Shown here: one piece after another, positions 14,273 through 21,310 of the stretch
Position numbering within the stretch: position 1 is the first letter of the stretch
How the letters are laid out: each line of letters begins with the position of its first letter
Assembly: GCA_001820055.1 (NCBI GenBank)
Contig: MHOK01000009.1
Span: 1-44,133, forward strand
DNA length: 44,133 bases
Direction: 5' to 3'
From: Candidatus Spechtbacteria bacterium RIFCSPLOWO2_12_FULL_38_22
GTDB lineage: Bacteria; Patescibacteriota; Minisyncoccia; Spechtbacterales; 2-12-FULL-38-22
Made by a program: the position numbers and the translations under genes
The notes under the pieces: model-generated
The model's input: the letters and a program-made list of their open reading frames with translations, nothing else
The model's database searches: none
Told to the model about the DNA's origin: nothing

Positions 14273-14731
14273 TTAATTTATTTCTAAAATAATATATTCT
14301 TTAACTCCAGAAGGGAGTTTTATTTTTATTTTTTCTTTTATTTCATGTCCCATAAAAGCGTTGCCGATGGGGGAGTCGTAGGAAATTTTGCCACTACTGG
14401 GGTCGGAATTTTGGGCTGAAACAATAGTAAAGCCTTGTTCCTTTCCGTCGGAATTTTTTACTTTTAGAATTGAACCGACCTGCACCTTTCCACTGTTAGT
14501 TTTTTCAACTATTATCGCTTGTTTAATAATTATCGCTAGTTCTCTTATACGCATTTCTAATCTAGCCTGACGATCTTTTGCCTGATGGTAGGCATCGTTT
14601 TCGCCCAAATCTCCTTGTTCTATAGCTTCCTTTAAAAGTTTTGCAACAACGGCTCTCTCGTCTTTTTCAAGTTTTTCAAGTTCTTTCTTTAGCTCGTCGT
14701 ATTCTTTTTTTGTAAGTTTAATTTTATCCAT
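14273..14731 (-). CDS. greA: Transcription elongation factor GreA/GreB
   Basis: The 152-aa protein has the N-terminal antiparallel coiled coil (KKEYDELKKELEKLEKDE) with the acidic tip motif QGDLGENDAYHQAK that reaches the RNA polymerase active site, and a C-terminal FKBP-like domain with DSPIGNAFMGHEIKE. It stimulates RNA cleavage by backtracked polymerase. Length fits GreA (about 158). The minus-strand gene starts at ATG 14731; its upstream region contains the long inverted-repeat element at 14771-14881. Confidence 0.95.
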   Translation of the reverse strand: MDKIKLTKKEYDELKKELEKLEKDERAVVAKLLKEAIEQGDLGENDAYHQAKDRQARLEMRIRELAIIIKQAIIVEKTNSGKVQVGSILKVKNSDGKEQGFTIVSAQNSDPSSGKISYDSPIGNAFMGHEIKEKIKIKLPSGVKEYIILEIN

Positions 14732-14770
14732 ATAGGGATCAGGATTTAAGCTAGAGTTAATTTAGCGGAA

Positions 14771-14881
14771 TCAATTTTATAAAAAATAGTACAATTTATT
14801 CCACGCTGCCACTTCGTTCCCGCCTGCCTACGGTAGGCAGGCTTACGACGGAATAAATTGTACTATTTTTTATAAAATTGA
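14771..14881. repeat. 111-bp MITE-like element with 32-bp perfect inverted arms
   Basis: Bases 14771-14802 are the exact reverse complement of 14850-14881 (32 bp, no mismatch). The AT-rich arms enclose a 47-nt GC-rich centre with a second palindrome: gcctgccta (14822-14830), loop cgg, taggcaggc (14834-14842). No ORF lies inside. It sits between greA and the glutaredoxin gene. If transcribed it would form one long RNA hairpin. It could be a miniature mobile element, a structured RNA or a chromosomal landmark. Confidence 0.93.
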
Positions 14882-14989
14882 CCCGTCCTAGAGAGAAACT
14901 AAATTCTGGTTTGAATCCCGCTCCTTAAATACTAGCACATTCTCAAGGAAGTTAAAACTTGATTTACTATTCTGCGGGCTTGACTAGCA

Positions 14990-14998
14990 TGGTATAAT
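14990..14998 (+). promoter_or_regulatory. Extended -10 promoter of the glutaredoxin gene
   Basis: TGgTATAAT, a full extended -10 consensus, ends 30 nt before the ATG at 15028. A second TATAAT follows at 15006-15011, closer to the gene. Confidence 0.55.
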
Positions 14999-15027
14999 AA
15001 GAAAGTATAATTATTAACATTTTAATT

Positions 15028-15264
15028 ATGACTAACGTATTAATCTATTCAACGTCAACGTGTCATTATTGTCATATGGCTAAGGAGTTTTTTAAAGAAA
15101 ATCACATAGAATATAGCGAAAAAGATGTTGGTACGGATATGGATGCAAGGCGCGAAATGATAGAAAAAACAGGTAGTTTAGGGGTACCCGTTATTCAAAT
15201 TGGGGAGGAGACTATTTTAGGATTTGACAAAAAATGGTTACAGGAAAAACTAGGAATTAAGTAA
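15028..15264 (+). CDS. Glutaredoxin-like (NrdH/Grx family) protein
   Basis: The 78-aa protein has the thioredoxin-fold layout: STSTCHYCHMAKEFF with a CxxC dithiol (C12 and C15), the cis-proline loop GVPVIQIG, and a final GFDKKWLQEKL helix. The length and the ending fit NrdH/glutaredoxin-3-like reductants. It reduces disulfides, perhaps of ribonucleotide reductase or peroxide-detoxifying enzymes. The downstream Ni-superoxide dismutase suggests an oxidative-stress neighbourhood. Confidence 0.92.
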   Translation: MTNVLIYSTSTCHYCHMAKEFFKENHIEYSEKDVGTDMDARREMIEKTGSLGVPVIQIGEETILGFDKKWLQEKLGIK

Positions 15265-15283
15265 GCTCGCGCTATGCGCTCGC

Positions 15284-15385
15284 AGTAACCAGTAACTAGT
15301 AACAAGTAAAAATTTTAACGCGTTAGAACAAAAAACATTTCGCCGTAGACGGAATAAAGATTATTAGTTACTTATTACTTTTTAT
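15284..15385. repeat. agtaac-type short repeats in the gap before sodN
   Basis: Three agtaac units follow one another at 15284-15303, and inverted or degenerate versions (agttac, ttatta, ttactt) appear at about 15364-15382. The block lies in the 142-bp gap between the glutaredoxin and Ni-SOD genes, which otherwise contains only a small gcgc-rich palindrome near 15265. It looks like low-complexity repeat expansion; no promoter is clear. Confidence 0.4.
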
Positions 15386-15406
15386 GAGCTTAACAAAATA
15401 AAAGTT

Positions 15407-15853
15407 ATGAAATTTTTAGGTAAGGTTATTGATGCAGGAAATGTATACGCGCATTGTGATTTAATGTGCGGGGTTTACGATCCTGCTCAGGCACGGATTG
15501 AAGCGCAATCTGTTTATAATGCGGTAAAACTATATCAGACAGCACTCAATGACGAGGCGTTTAAACAGCGCACAATTCTTATAAAGGAAGAACGAGCACA
15601 AATAGTTAAGCACCATTTGTGGGTTTTGTGGACGGATTATTTTAAAGAGGAGCATGCGAAAAAATTTAAAAACCTGCATGATTTATTTTGGCAAGCTACA
15701 AAAGCCGCTGGGGATATAAAAAAATCCGTAGAGCTGGCGGATGCGCAGAAATTAATTGATTTGATAGACGAAATTGGTTATATTTTTGAACAAACTAAAG
15801 AAGGATATAATTACAGCGCAGTGAAAAAGAATTTAGAAATTCAAACTAAATAA
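15407..15853 (+). CDS. sodN: Nickel-containing superoxide dismutase
   Basis: The 148-aa precursor has a 15-residue leader followed by H16-C17-D-L-M-C21-GVY, the nickel hook of Ni-SOD in which His1, Cys2 and Cys6 of the mature chain bind Ni, then the conserved DPAQARIEA. The usual Pro in HCDLPCGVY is Met here; all metal ligands are kept. The rest is the four-helix bundle, with the KEERAQIVKHHLWVLWTDYF region conserved in the family. It converts superoxide to peroxide and oxygen in the cytoplasm. The maturation protease gene follows 26 bp later. Confidence 0.96.
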   Translation: MKFLGKVIDAGNVYAHCDLMCGVYDPAQARIEAQSVYNAVKLYQTALNDEAFKQRTILIKEERAQIVKHHLWVLWTDYFKEEHAKKFKNLHDLFWQATKAAGDIKKSVELADAQKLIDLIDEIGYIFEQTKEGYNYSAVKKNLEIQTK

Positions 15854-15879
15854 AAATAAGTTTACTTAATATGGAATAA

Positions 15880-16182
15880 ATGGCGTGGAAATTATCTCCC
15901 ATTTTTAGATATACAGTAGTAGGAAACAGTATGGAGCCAACTTTTTTTGAGGATGACAAAGTCCTTGTAAACAGGTTGGCTTATTTGTTTAAAAAACCAA
16001 AAGTAGGGGACATTGTTGTCGTGAAGCATTCTGGATATACAGACAGGAGCATAATTAAAAGAGTAAAAAACGTAAAAGGTTCTAAGTTTTTTTTGGTGGG
16101 AGATAATATAAGCAATAGCACCGACAGCAGACATTTCGGAGAGATAAGCGAGGAGTATGTTGTAGGAAAAGTAGTAATATAG
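15880..16182 (+). CDS. sodX: Ni-SOD maturation protease (S26 signal-peptidase-like, SodX)
   Basis: The 100-aa protein has a signal-peptidase-I fold with catalytic Ser17 in VVGNSMEPT and Lys60 in SIIKRV, plus the late GDNISNSTDSRHFG box. No membrane anchor precedes the serine box, as expected for the small soluble S26-type peptidase that removes the Ni-SOD leader so that the new N-terminal His can bind nickel. Direct adjacency to sodN supports this role over general protein secretion. The ribosome binding site is weak (GGAAT). Confidence 0.92.
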   Translation: MAWKLSPIFRYTVVGNSMEPTFFEDDKVLVNRLAYLFKKPKVGDIVVVKHSGYTDRSIIKRVKNVKGSKFFLVGDNISNSTDSRHFGEISEEYVVGKVVI

Positions 16183-16205
16183 TTTTTATTCTATGATATT
16201 TAGAG

Positions 16206-16233
16206 TTGTTTTTTAAATTTTGTATGGTATACT
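16206..16233 (+). promoter_or_regulatory. Promoter of the lipoprotein metallopeptidase gene
   Basis: TTGTTT (16206-16211), a 16-nt spacer and TGgTATACT (-10 at 16228-16233). A GAGGA ribosome binding site follows about 6 nt before the ATG at 16263. Confidence 0.65.
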
Positions 16234-16262
16234 GCTTCCAGCACTAAATACGAGGACGAACC

Positions 16263-17276
16263 ATGCGCAGATTAGCGGTAGTTCTGGTGGTAATGGCTAT
16301 AGTTGCAACAGCTTGTTTCAGCGAAGCCGAAACGACCACAACCACTACACAATCGTTTCATAGCTTGCTTGAATTTCCTGATACACTTACGATTCATTAT
16401 GCCGATGGAGTAACTCCGCATGAAAAAGAAATAATAGAATTTGCTTTAGATAGCGTAGATAAATACATATTTCAAGCGAGTGGTATTGAAATGGTGGGCG
16501 AGATGTACATAACTGTAAGTTGGTTGGATTATAAGGATAAGGCGCAACAAATACTTGGCCAAGACGAAGAAACTGCAGAAAGAATGGGTATGAGTTCAAA
16601 GGGCGTTACTGTAACAAAAAGAGGTATAGTTATTATCAACTTGGAGCTTATAAGAGCACTACACGCTAACGATGACCCACGACAAAAAGAGCTTTCTTTT
16701 GACTATGACTTATTCTATGTTATAGCACATGAGTGGTATCACGCTGCGCAGGGCGCTCTATCGTTTGGATGGGACGGTTTGGCTAATTTGCCATCTTGGT
16801 TTACCGAATCTACAGCTAACATGGCAGCTGAATACACAATGAATGCCGCAACTTGTATGGATCTAGGCGAGTTATCAAAAGCGGGACAGCTCAAAGCGAA
16901 AGATTGTACTGACCAAGAAATTATGGAAAAAACCTATAACAGCTTGGCGTATAGATACATGACTTCTTCAGATGAAAGCTACCGTATGTTACGAGCTTTA
17001 TTCCTCTACTTGGTTCCCAAATATGGAGTTCTGCCGGTAAACGATTTTTATAAGATGCTGGGGGATTATGCAGCCCGCCTACATTTAAGCGGGGGTAGTA
17101 GCACTCAACAGAAGTCTTTTCAAGTTTTTGTAAACTCTGTGTGGCAAAAAACACTATTAAGCGCGTATGGTGTACAAGATCAAGCTGAGTTGTTCAGGGT
17201 CGCTAGTAGTTTTGTTGACGAACAGAGCCAGTCGATAGAAGGCAGAGCTATAATCGTTTTAGAACATACACAATAA
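16263..17276 (+). CDS. Lipoprotein with HExxH zinc-peptidase site
   Basis: The 337-aa precursor has a lipoprotein signal with lipobox VATAC (Cys18) and a Thr-rich linker. HEWYH at residues 156-160 is a zinc-peptidase HExxH motif, and SWFTESTANMAAEY about 20-25 residues later supplies a Glu ligand, the gluzincin arrangement. This resembles basic-secretory or DUF4157/peptidase M1-like surface enzymes, but I cannot fix the family. It is lipid-anchored at the cell surface. A strong terminator follows. Confidence 0.82.
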   Translation: MRRLAVVLVVMAIVATACFSEAETTTTTTQSFHSLLEFPDTLTIHYADGVTPHEKEIIEFALDSVDKYIFQASGIEMVGEMYITVSWLDYKDKAQQILGQDEETAERMGMSSKGVTVTKRGIVIINLELIRALHANDDPRQKELSFDYDLFYVIAHEWYHAAQGALSFGWDGLANLPSWFTESTANMAAEYTMNAATCMDLGELSKAGQLKAKDCTDQEIMEKTYNSLAYRYMTSSDESYRMLRALFLYLVPKYGVLPVNDFYKMLGDYAARLHLSGGSSTQQKSFQVFVNSVWQKTLLSAYGVQDQAELFRVASSFVDEQSQSIEGRAIIVLEHTQ

Positions 17277-17284
17277 AAAAATAC

Positions 17285-17310
17285 ATCCCCGAGTAAAGTC
17301 GGGGATTTTT
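17285..17310 (+). terminator. Intrinsic terminator
   Basis: Eight-bp stem atccccga / tcggggat with loop gtaaag and a T5 run. Confidence 0.9.
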
Positions 17311-17349
17311 ACTTGTTTTTTACTTTTTTTGCGCTAGAATGTACATTAT

Positions 17350-18126
17350 ATGGACAACACAGTACAAATACAGGGTTTGCCTGTATTTTATCGTGATAAG
17401 GGGCAAGGAGCGCCTATTTTAATATTACATGGATGGGACTCAAAGTCTGACACCTGGGTAAAGGTACAAGGAAACTTAGTAAATGCGGGTTTTAGAGTTA
17501 TTATCCCGGACTTACCAGGTTTTGGACAGACACCCCAGCCTCCGCGTGTTTGGAGCTTAAAGGATTATTGTGAATTTATACACGAGTTTACTCATAAATT
17601 GAATGTCAGTAAATTTACACTTGCAGGACATTCTTTTGGTGGTAGGATTTCCCTTGCTTATTGTGTCCGCTACCCAGAGGACTTAGATAAGCTCGTTTTG
17701 ATTGCGACAGCTGGAATTAAGCGATATAAACAGTGGAAAGTAAAAATATTTTTATTTCTAGCAAAAATAGGTAATGTTATTTTTTCGGTTCCAATTTTAA
17801 AATATTTTAAATCAATGACAAGAAAAGTTGCCTATAAACTTACAGGAGGACATGACTACGAGAAAGCAAGTCCTAGAATGCGGGGCATAATGAAAAACAT
17901 TTTGAATGAAGATTTGCGCGCTTTTTTGCCTCAAATTACAATACCCACGCTTATTCTGTGGGGGAATAAAGACAAAATGACTCCAGTTAAGGACGCTAGA
18001 ATTTTAAACACAGAGGTAAAAAATAGTCACTTGTATATTTTCCCCAATCAACCTCACGCCCTACAGTTAACAATGCCGGAAGAACTAGCCAGTCGTATGG
18101 CGGACTTTTTAAAAATTGAAACCTAA
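17350..18126 (+). CDS. Alpha/beta hydrolase
   Basis: The 258-aa protein shows the oxyanion motif LILHGWDSKSDTW, nucleophile elbow GHSFGG (Ser near residue 95), an Asp in LWGNKDKMTP and the catalytic His in NQPHALQL. A cap region of basic and hydrophobic helices lies between residues 125 and 180. The substrate is unknown. It heads the cell-wall gene run and ends 12 bp before the MurF-like gene, so it may act on an envelope ester or on an activated intermediate. Its -10 (TAGAAT, 17335-17340) implies a very short leader. Confidence 0.93.
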   Translation: MDNTVQIQGLPVFYRDKGQGAPILILHGWDSKSDTWVKVQGNLVNAGFRVIIPDLPGFGQTPQPPRVWSLKDYCEFIHEFTHKLNVSKFTLAGHSFGGRISLAYCVRYPEDLDKLVLIATAGIKRYKQWKVKIFLFLAKIGNVIFSVPILKYFKSMTRKVAYKLTGGHDYEKASPRMRGIMKNILNEDLRAFLPQITIPTLILWGNKDKMTPVKDARILNTEVKNSHLYIFPNQPHALQLTMPEELASRMADFLKIET

Positions 18127-18138
18127 AAACTACTACAC

Positions 18139-19776
18139 ATGTCTATTTTAATTCCAATAATTTTTACACTCTGGGCTACAACCACATTAAAAAATGTATT
18201 ATTTTGGACATACATATGGCAAGTAAAAGAGTACCGCTTGGACAGAATGAGGGTTCACTTTGAAATGCCAACTAGCGGAAGGTTGGTACTTAATAAACGC
18301 AATCTGGGGTTATCTATATTTTTACTATTTAGTTTTTTGCCATTCAACTTCACAACAGTACTAACTGCGGTTTTAATGCTCGTTTTATACGGATTTTTCA
18401 GTATACGAGTAGTGCAAGAGTTTCAAAACACAGCTCTAAAATTACCTCGTTTTACACTGCGAGGCAGTTTAATTGTCTCGCTGACGGCTGTAATATATAT
18501 ACTTTTAAGCACGGTCGTGTTTTTGTACTTCAATAAATTCATTCTAAACTGGTTTTTACTGGCAGATATTCTAACGCCTCTATTTGTTGCAGGTTCCATT
18601 TTATCTACCCATCCCTTAGCGCTTTGGTCTAAAAATAGGATTATAGCAAAAGCCACGAAGCGCAGAGAAAAATTTAGAAATCTTTTGGTTATTGGCGTAA
18701 CAGGCAGTTACGGTAAAAGCAGTGTTAAAGAGTTAATTGCTGCTATGTTAAAAGATAATTTTCAGGTTGTAAAAACCCCTGCAAATATCAATACGGACAT
18801 AGGAATCGCTCGTATACTGTTAAATAATGTAACCGACAAACACAACGTATTTGTAGTTGAAATGGGAGCCTATAGAAAGGGGGAGATAAAAAAAGCTGCA
18901 CAAATAGTAAAACCCCAAATTGGAATTTTAACTGGAATTAACCCTCAACACATTTCTTTATTTGGCAGTTTGCAAAATATACAAAAAGCTAAGTACGAAC
19001 TTATTGAAGCACTGCCAGATAAAGGTCTTGCGGTATTTAACGGAGATAACGAAAATGTTTTGTCTTTATTTCGTCAGTGTAAAAAACCCAAACGATTATA
19101 TACAACCGCTGGTACATTAGAAAAAATTTACCAAACCATTACTGTTAATTCGCTAAAAAATACACCTCGCGGGCTAGAGATTACTATAGCGGAAAAGGAA
19201 GAAGGAGAGGTTGTATTAAAATCTTCTCTTTTGGGTTTACATAACGCAACAAATATCATCGGTGCGGCAACGGTTGCTCGTGAATTAAATATCAAATATA
19301 GCGACATTAAAAAAGCTCTACTTAAAGTTAAAGCACCACCGCACACTTTACGTATTAGAAAAGGAATAAAAGATTCGACTGTAATTGATGATGCATATGC
19401 GGCAAACGAAGACGGCGTTTTAGCCGCGCTGGAGGTACTGAATAATATGAAAGAAGGATATGGTAAAAAAATATGTATTATGCAACCCCTCATAGAACTG
19501 GGTGATAACGCCGAAAGAGTGCATAAAAGAATCGCATCTCGCGCGGCCGAGGTTTGCGATTATTTAATAATGACATCCCGAGATTATTTTTCTATTGTAT
19601 TTAAAGAAGCTTTGGATAATGGAATGGATAAAGAAAAAATATTTTGTCTGCCAAAATCACAAGAAGCCCTTCGTAAAGCTCAAGAGATAATAGAAAAAGG
19701 TGATATTGTATTAATAGAAAATAGAGTGCCAGATGTAGTATTGAATGGAGTCATACTTCATTCAGCTGACAAGTAA
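18139..19776 (+). CDS. Membrane-anchored MurF-like Mur ligase
   Basis: The 545-aa protein starts with about 155 residues holding four hydrophobic segments, then a complete Mur ligase: ATP loop VTGSYGKSS near residues 187-195, NTDIGIARILL, FVVEMGAYRKGEI, the TGINPQHI segment, and a C-terminal DDAYAANEDGVLAALEVL typical of MurF. It should ligate D-Ala-D-Ala (or another dipeptide) to the UDP-MurNAc-peptide. MurF usually lacks membrane helices; the extra domain would place the step at the membrane near MraY. The DegT-type gene follows after 10 bp. Confidence 0.88.
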   Translation: MSILIPIIFTLWATTTLKNVLFWTYIWQVKEYRLDRMRVHFEMPTSGRLVLNKRNLGLSIFLLFSFLPFNFTTVLTAVLMLVLYGFFSIRVVQEFQNTALKLPRFTLRGSLIVSLTAVIYILLSTVVFLYFNKFILNWFLLADILTPLFVAGSILSTHPLALWSKNRIIAKATKRREKFRNLLVIGVTGSYGKSSVKELIAAMLKDNFQVVKTPANINTDIGIARILLNNVTDKHNVFVVEMGAYRKGEIKKAAQIVKPQIGILTGINPQHISLFGSLQNIQKAKYELIEALPDKGLAVFNGDNENVLSLFRQCKKPKRLYTTAGTLEKIYQTITVNSLKNTPRGLEITIAEKEEGEVVLKSSLLGLHNATNIIGAATVARELNIKYSDIKKALLKVKAPPHTLRIRKGIKDSTVIDDAYAANEDGVLAALEVLNNMKEGYGKKICIMQPLIELGDNAERVHKRIASRAAEVCDYLIMTSRDYFSIVFKEALDNGMDKEKIFCLPKSQEALRKAQEIIEKGDIVLIENRVPDVVLNGVILHSADK

Positions 19777-19786
19777 CTAAAAACAC

Positions 19787-21031
19787 ATGGTTCATATATC
19801 TCTTTCACCAAATTTAGAAAAAGATGACCTTTTAACTGCTTTGAGTAGATTATTTTTTGTTTGGGAATGGAAGGGGAGTAAATATCTAAACAAACTAAAA
19901 AAAATGTTTGCAGATTATTTTGCAAACGATAGTATATATTTTTTTAATAGTGGCAGAAGCGCTCTTTTTGTTTTTTTAAAATCTCTACATCTTAAAATAG
20001 GGGATGAAGTAATAATGCAATCTTTTACTTGCAACGCAGTTGTAAACCCAATCTTGTGGGCTGGCGGTAAGCCAATGTATACAGATATAGATGAAACTTT
20101 TAATTTAGACATACAATCTTTAGAAAAAAATATAACACAAAATACAAAGGCGATAATCGTACAAAACACATTTGGCATTCCGGCGCGCATAGATAAAATT
20201 TTGGAAATCGCAAAAAAACATAGCATTTTAGTAATTGAAGATTGCGCGCATGCTCTAGGAGCTACATACAAAAAACAAAAAGTTGGCACGTTTGGAGATG
20301 TTGCTTTTTTCAGTTTTGGCCGCGATAAGGTTATATCTTCGGTTTATGGCGGAGCGCTTATGATAAATAATGACCTTTTGAAAAAAAACTTTGAAAACGA
20401 ATATAAAAATATTCAACGGCCCTCTGTTTTTTGGACACTTCAACAGTTGTTACATCCTTTAATCACGTATGTTGCTTTGGGCATGTATAATTTTGGAGGC
20501 AAATATGTATTGTTCGGCGCACAAAAAATACATTTATTATCCAAGGCGGTAAGTAAAATAGAAAATTTTGGTAAAAAACCGCAGTACCTTCCATGTTTTT
20601 TGCCCGACTCATTAGCCGCATTGGCATTGAACCAATTTAAAAAACTAGATAATTTAAATCTACACAGACGCAACTTGGCGCGTATTTATGAAAAAAATTT
20701 TAAAGATAGAGACGATGTTTTATATATTGAGCATTACGACGAGGGTACTATATGGTTGCGTTATCCAATAATGCATAGCGATGCAGACAAGATAAAAAAA
20801 GAGGCAGAATTGCGGGGTATGATTTTAGGAGATTGGTATAGAGAGGTTATAGCGCCAGACGGTACAAATATGGAAACTATGAATTATCAACTAGGCAAAA
20901 ATAAAACGGCAGAATATGTGGCTTCAAAAGTGCTTAATTTGCCGACAAACATCAGAACTAGCCAAATGGAAGCGCAAGAAGTTGCTAGTCTTGTAAAAGC
21001 GTATAACTGGAAACAGCAATTTAAAAAATAA
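19787..21031 (+). CDS. DegT/DnrJ/EryC1/StrS-type aminotransferase
   Basis: The 414-aa protein fits PLP enzymes of the sugar-aminotransferase group: SGRSALFVFLKSL, QSFTCNAVVNPILWAGG, VIEDCAHALGATYK (PLP Asp) and FSFGRDKVISS carrying the lysine that binds PLP. Such enzymes make amino sugars on nucleotide carriers or modify cyclitols. Here it lies between the MurF-like and FemAB-like genes, so it may supply an amino sugar for the envelope or a wall precursor. It is 30-40 residues longer than many relatives. No nucleotide-sugar dehydratase or epimerase lies nearby. Confidence 0.9.
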   Translation: MVHISLSPNLEKDDLLTALSRLFFVWEWKGSKYLNKLKKMFADYFANDSIYFFNSGRSALFVFLKSLHLKIGDEVIMQSFTCNAVVNPILWAGGKPMYTDIDETFNLDIQSLEKNITQNTKAIIVQNTFGIPARIDKILEIAKKHSILVIEDCAHALGATYKKQKVGTFGDVAFFSFGRDKVISSVYGGALMINNDLLKKNFENEYKNIQRPSVFWTLQQLLHPLITYVALGMYNFGGKYVLFGAQKIHLLSKAVSKIENFGKKPQYLPCFLPDSLAALALNQFKKLDNLNLHRRNLARIYEKNFKDRDDVLYIEHYDEGTIWLRYPIMHSDADKIKKEAELRGMILGDWYREVIAPDGTNMETMNYQLGKNKTAEYVASKVLNLPTNIRTSQMEAQEVASLVKAYNWKQQFKK

Positions 21032-21057
21032 AAATCCCCGTGGTTTACGAGGATTTT
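21031..21057. terminator. Bidirectional terminator
   Basis: Ten-base arms aaaatccccg (21031-21040) and cgaggatttt (21048-21057) with one C-A mismatch and a 7-nt loop. It closes the aminotransferase transcript and the minus-strand 59-aa gene. Confidence 0.7.
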
Positions 21058-21072
21058 GCAAGAAGAGTACAA

Positions 21073-21252
21073 TTACCGTAAATTTTTACTATTTCCGATA
21101 TCCCTCCCAATCATGTATGCCAAACCAAGAACAACAACTACTGCAAAACTAATTATCGAGTAAGTGACCCAAAGTACCAATAATGCGCAAAATAAACCCA
21201 AACCAATCAGAACTAAAAGCCCCAAACCTAAGTCTTTAAGCGCAGTAAGCAT
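21073..21252 (-). CDS. Small membrane protein (59 aa), absent from the ORF track
   Basis: On the minus strand ATG at 21252 to TAA at 21073 gives 59 residues, just below the track's cutoff: MLTALKDLGLGLLVLIGLGL..., with two adjacent hydrophobic helices (about residues 8-30 and 31-50) and a charged end GRDIGNSKNLR. AAAAGG lies about 6 nt upstream of the start. It fills a 279-bp gap that otherwise looks empty and uses the terminator at 21031. A small membrane peptide is likely; function unknown. Confidence 0.65.
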   Translation of the reverse strand: MLTALKDLGLGLLVLIGLGLFCALLVLWVTYSIISFAVVVVLGLAYMIGRDIGNSKNLR

Positions 21253-21310
21253 TGTGCCTTTTCCTGGCTAGACGGCCGATCTAAAACCACATTAGCATAC
21301 TATATATTTT

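Noticed and set aside
14908-14925. tRNA T-arm-like sequence (ggtttgaatccc) downstream of the long hairpin
   Set aside because: The flanking bases do not form a T-stem, the invariant C of the T-loop is missing, and no cloverleaf or acceptor partner is found nearby.
15284-15385. Short agtaac repeats as a CRISPR array
   Set aside because: Units are only 6 bp, irregular, without unique spacers, and no cas gene is present.
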